A stretch of 8,001 nucleotides of DNA. Origin: Nostoc cf. edaphicum LEGE 07299. Its GTDB lineage: Bacteria; Cyanobacteriota; Cyanobacteriia; Cyanobacteriales; Nostocaceae. The position numbers were made by a program, and so were the translations under genes. Positions 7,401 to 8,001 of this stretch are shown here, one piece after another. The notes beneath the pieces are model-generated. The model ran no database searches. It was not told where the DNA came from and was given only the letters and a program-made list of their open reading frames with translations. How positions within the stretch are numbered: position 1 is the first letter of the stretch; each line of letters opens with the position of its first letter. The DNA lies in NCBI RefSeq assembly GCF_015207245.1, contig NZ_JADEXF010000112.1, forward strand, positions 1-8,001, written 5' to 3'.

Positions 7401-7609
7401 TCTGAGCTATCTAATAGTCGGACTTTACCTGTAAGAATAATGTATATACCAGGATTCGTCTGTGCAGATTCCCAGAATTGCTTTGCTGATGGTGGCTCCA
7501 CAATCTCCATTTCTGCCAAGAAGTTCTCTAATTCTTTTTCTGAAAGTTTTGTACCCAAGGTATACAAAATTCTTTCACCCACATGTTGCTCAGAAAGCAC
7601 TGGTGGCAT
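4499..7609 (-). CDS. Peptidase-containing ABC exporter with N-terminal cyclic-nucleotide-binding-like domain, 1036 aa
   Basis: This transporter cuts double-glycine leaders and pumps the core across the inner membrane. Residues about 15-135 resemble a CRP-type nucleotide-binding barrel, with FGEL (82-85) and RA (99-100) at the phosphate-binding cassette; 158-245 may be a second, degenerate barrel. A polar linker (about 246-315) leads to the C39 peptidase at about 323-447. There Gln328, Cys334 (AADCGSAC), His407 (HWEGKHFIVV) and Asp423 (DPALG) match the catalytic set. The membrane domain is at about 470-765. The ATPase at about 790-1030 has Walker A GRSGSGKT (829-836), Q-loop Gln877, signature LSGGQ (933-937), Walker B LLLFDE (953-958) and His989, all intact. 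The ATG at 7609 has GGAG 8 nt upstream. It heads the run of exporter, HlyD and parvulin-like genes. Anabaena HetC is a similar-sized exporter of related architecture, but the HlyD and precursor neighbours favour a peptide-export cluster. Confidence 0.95.
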   Translation of the reverse strand: MPPVLSEQHVGERILYTLGTKLSEKELENFLAEMEIVEPPSAKQFWESAQTNPGIYIILTGKVRLLDSSENLITTFGAWSVFGELTLFPEANFSPYVVRASTSLKLGYFRQEALQRLIDKYPNIRDRLFARAELWDLLLLCRQVSQFPRHTSQVSGMLKALSLFERHQLDTGSVSPEISQDSQLWLLYKGQLRHSEGDSLTPGTIFAQPKQGDWQTTLPTIAYILKNDQMQTALEYFPELGEWAFAMSVSETELETEDTTIGSVHRRRLGSREKTSPSPKSKIIPFPQKEKQSQQQPTKKSRFYFPSPKVQMGHWWKRITKSYPFYAQQSAADCGSACLVMIGNYWGKHFSINRLRDMTNVTRNGASLKAMAATAEYLGFATRPVKATLDKLAEQPLPAIAHWEGKHFIVVYEITKKRVIVCDPALGQRSLTKAEFQAGWTGYALLLQPTALLKSAKDESRSFWKFFELVKPHYRTLLEIFIASIVIQLFGLVTPVFTQLLLDRVLVQRSVPTLNAIGLGMIVFGLFGVAVNGVRQYLLFHTANRISIALLVGFIKHTFRLPLAYFESRFVGDIISRIQENQKIQNFLTGQTLSIVLDMLTLVVYLALMFSYSWRMALFVLCTVPPFFILALASTSILRRISRDIFNAATKEQSYLIESLSGIRTVRSLAIEQTVRWRWEELLNDLIKKDFNAQIIDNRLQIISGVIHTFVNTSLLWYGATQVINNELTIGQLVAFNMLVGNVLSPFQRLALLWNELQEIVISTERINDVLEAEPEEDLETKPRKSLGKLRGNICFQNVTFRYHSESDTNVLENLNFEIKPEQMVAVVGRSGSGKTTLSKLILGLYPPTDGKILIDGNDITSVSMRSLRSQVGVVDQDTFLFGGTVRENIAIANPNASSEQIIQAAKYAGADEFIQKLPLGYESEIGESGGMLSGGQRQRLAIARALLGNPRLLLFDEATSHLDSESERIIQNNLKTILKGRTSVIIAHRLSTVRNADLILVLDQGILVESGTHDELIAKKGHYYYLNQQQMSQVS

Positions 7610-7617
7610 TTTTTAAT

Positions 7618-7621
7618 CTCC
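7618..7621 (-). promoter_or_regulatory. Ribosome binding site of the ABC exporter
   Basis: GGAG on the minus strand lies 8 nt before the ATG at 7609 and supports that start. Confidence 0.75.
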
Positions 7622-8001
7622 ACAAAAAAATTTACTTATCAGTCGGAATTCAATTCAAAACTTCATTAAAAATATTATTTAATTCCGTATTTTCACCGAG
7701 GATACTCTAAGCTTTATTAAAGTAGAGTTTAGAGAGAAATAGTATGCTGTAGAGCATCTATCTTTTAGATACAAGGTATTTTTATTGAGTGGGCAACCTA
7801 CTTGTTACAGCGAGTTTATTGATGTGGCAATAACTAGTGCAAATGCTAGAATATCGAGTGTTTAGCGACATTTAACTTCAAAAAGTAACTGCATTGACAG
7901 ACTCCGCACAAATATGGATTGCTCATTTTTGCAATCAGCAGTGGTTGTAAGTGATGATTAAGAATAATTATTTTTGCAATATAATTTGCTGTATGCAGCA
8001 A
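7622..8001. other. Non-coding upstream region of the exporter operon
   Basis: No gene was found on either strand in these 380 bp. The stretch is AT-rich and holds several small inverted repeats: ACTCTA-AG-CTTT / AAAG-TAGAGT (7704-7728), ATGCT/AGCAT (7744-7757), TATCT/AGATA (7759-7771), GATTGC/GCAATC (7917-7936) and TTGCTG/CAGCAA (7986-8001). The exporter promoter should lie here, but no minus-strand -35/-10 pair was convincing. A TTGACA occurs on the plus strand (7894-7899) without a good -10 box. Confidence 0.5.
7704..7728. repeat. Inverted repeat upstream of the ABC exporter
   Basis: ACTCTA (7704-7709) and CTTT (7712-7715) pair with AAAG (7719-7722) and TAGAGT (7723-7728): a 10-bp stem with a 2-nt bulge and a 3-nt loop, about 95 bp before the exporter start. 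It may be in the mRNA leader or act as an operator. The arms share the ACTCTA/TAGAGT core with the inverted repeat at 1138-1178. Confidence 0.35.

Noticed and set aside
4499..7609. Naming the exporter HetC
   Set aside because: Length and architecture are similar, but the neighbours (HlyD, parvulin-like gene, leader peptide) are not those of the hetC locus as I know it, and no alignment could be run.
4941..7710. Plus-strand frames of 63-100 codons opposite the exporter gene
   Set aside because: They are antisense shadows of a gene with intact domains and have no ribosome sites or recognisable products.
1169..7731. Shared 12-mer AAGTAGAGTTTA at 1169-1180 and 7720-7731 as boundary repeats of a mobile cassette
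   Set aside because: In 8 kb a few chance 12-base matches are expected, more so in AT-rich DNA. No transposase, integrase or target duplication is present.
7894..7922. Plus-strand promoter starting with TTGACA at 7894
   Set aside because: The -35 box is perfect, but no acceptable -10 box lies 16-18 bp downstream and no plus-strand gene begins within the window.

Overview
The window looks like chromosomal or large-plasmid DNA of a filamentous cyanobacterium of the Nostoc/Anabaena type. It carries five copies of the cyanobacterial HIP1 octamer GCGATCGC, short heptamer repeats of the kind scattered through Nostocales genomes, AT-rich intergenic DNA, and proteins whose architecture is typical of that group. 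No species can be named from the sequence alone.

All credible genes lie on the minus strand, so the window reads biologically from right to left. From 8001 to 7610 there is a non-coding upstream region with small inverted repeats. A 1036-residue peptidase-containing ABC exporter follows (7609-4499): N-terminal cyclic-nucleotide-binding-like domain, C39 cysteine peptidase, six-helix membrane domain and ATPase. Next come an HlyD-type membrane-fusion protein (4382-2835) and a SurA/parvulin-like protein without signal peptide (2680-1892). After a 433-bp gap with a good sigma-70-type promoter comes a small gene (1458-1198) for an 86-residue peptide with a double-glycine leader. Strong stem-loops, including a probable terminator, follow it. 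The start of a TPR protein (661 to beyond position 1) runs off the left edge.

The genes form a coherent system for making and exporting a leader-bearing peptide. The small precursor is probably cut after Gly18-Gly19 by the C39 domain of the exporter, which has its expected catalytic Cys, His and Asp. The core is then pumped through the ABC/HlyD channel; an outer-membrane TolC-like partner is needed but not encoded here. The parvulin-like protein would be a cytoplasmic folding helper or substrate adaptor. The general layout matches the bacteriocin-type clusters known to be common in cyanobacteria. The less usual parts are the precursor core (an oligo-isoleucine stretch between lysines, then a Ser/Thr/Ala-rich cysteine-free tail), the nucleotide-sensor-like exporter N-terminus, the apparent loss of parvulin active-site histidines, and a repeat-disturbed 5' end of the parvulin gene. 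No modification enzyme, immunity gene, CRISPR, transposase, tRNA or rRNA was seen.
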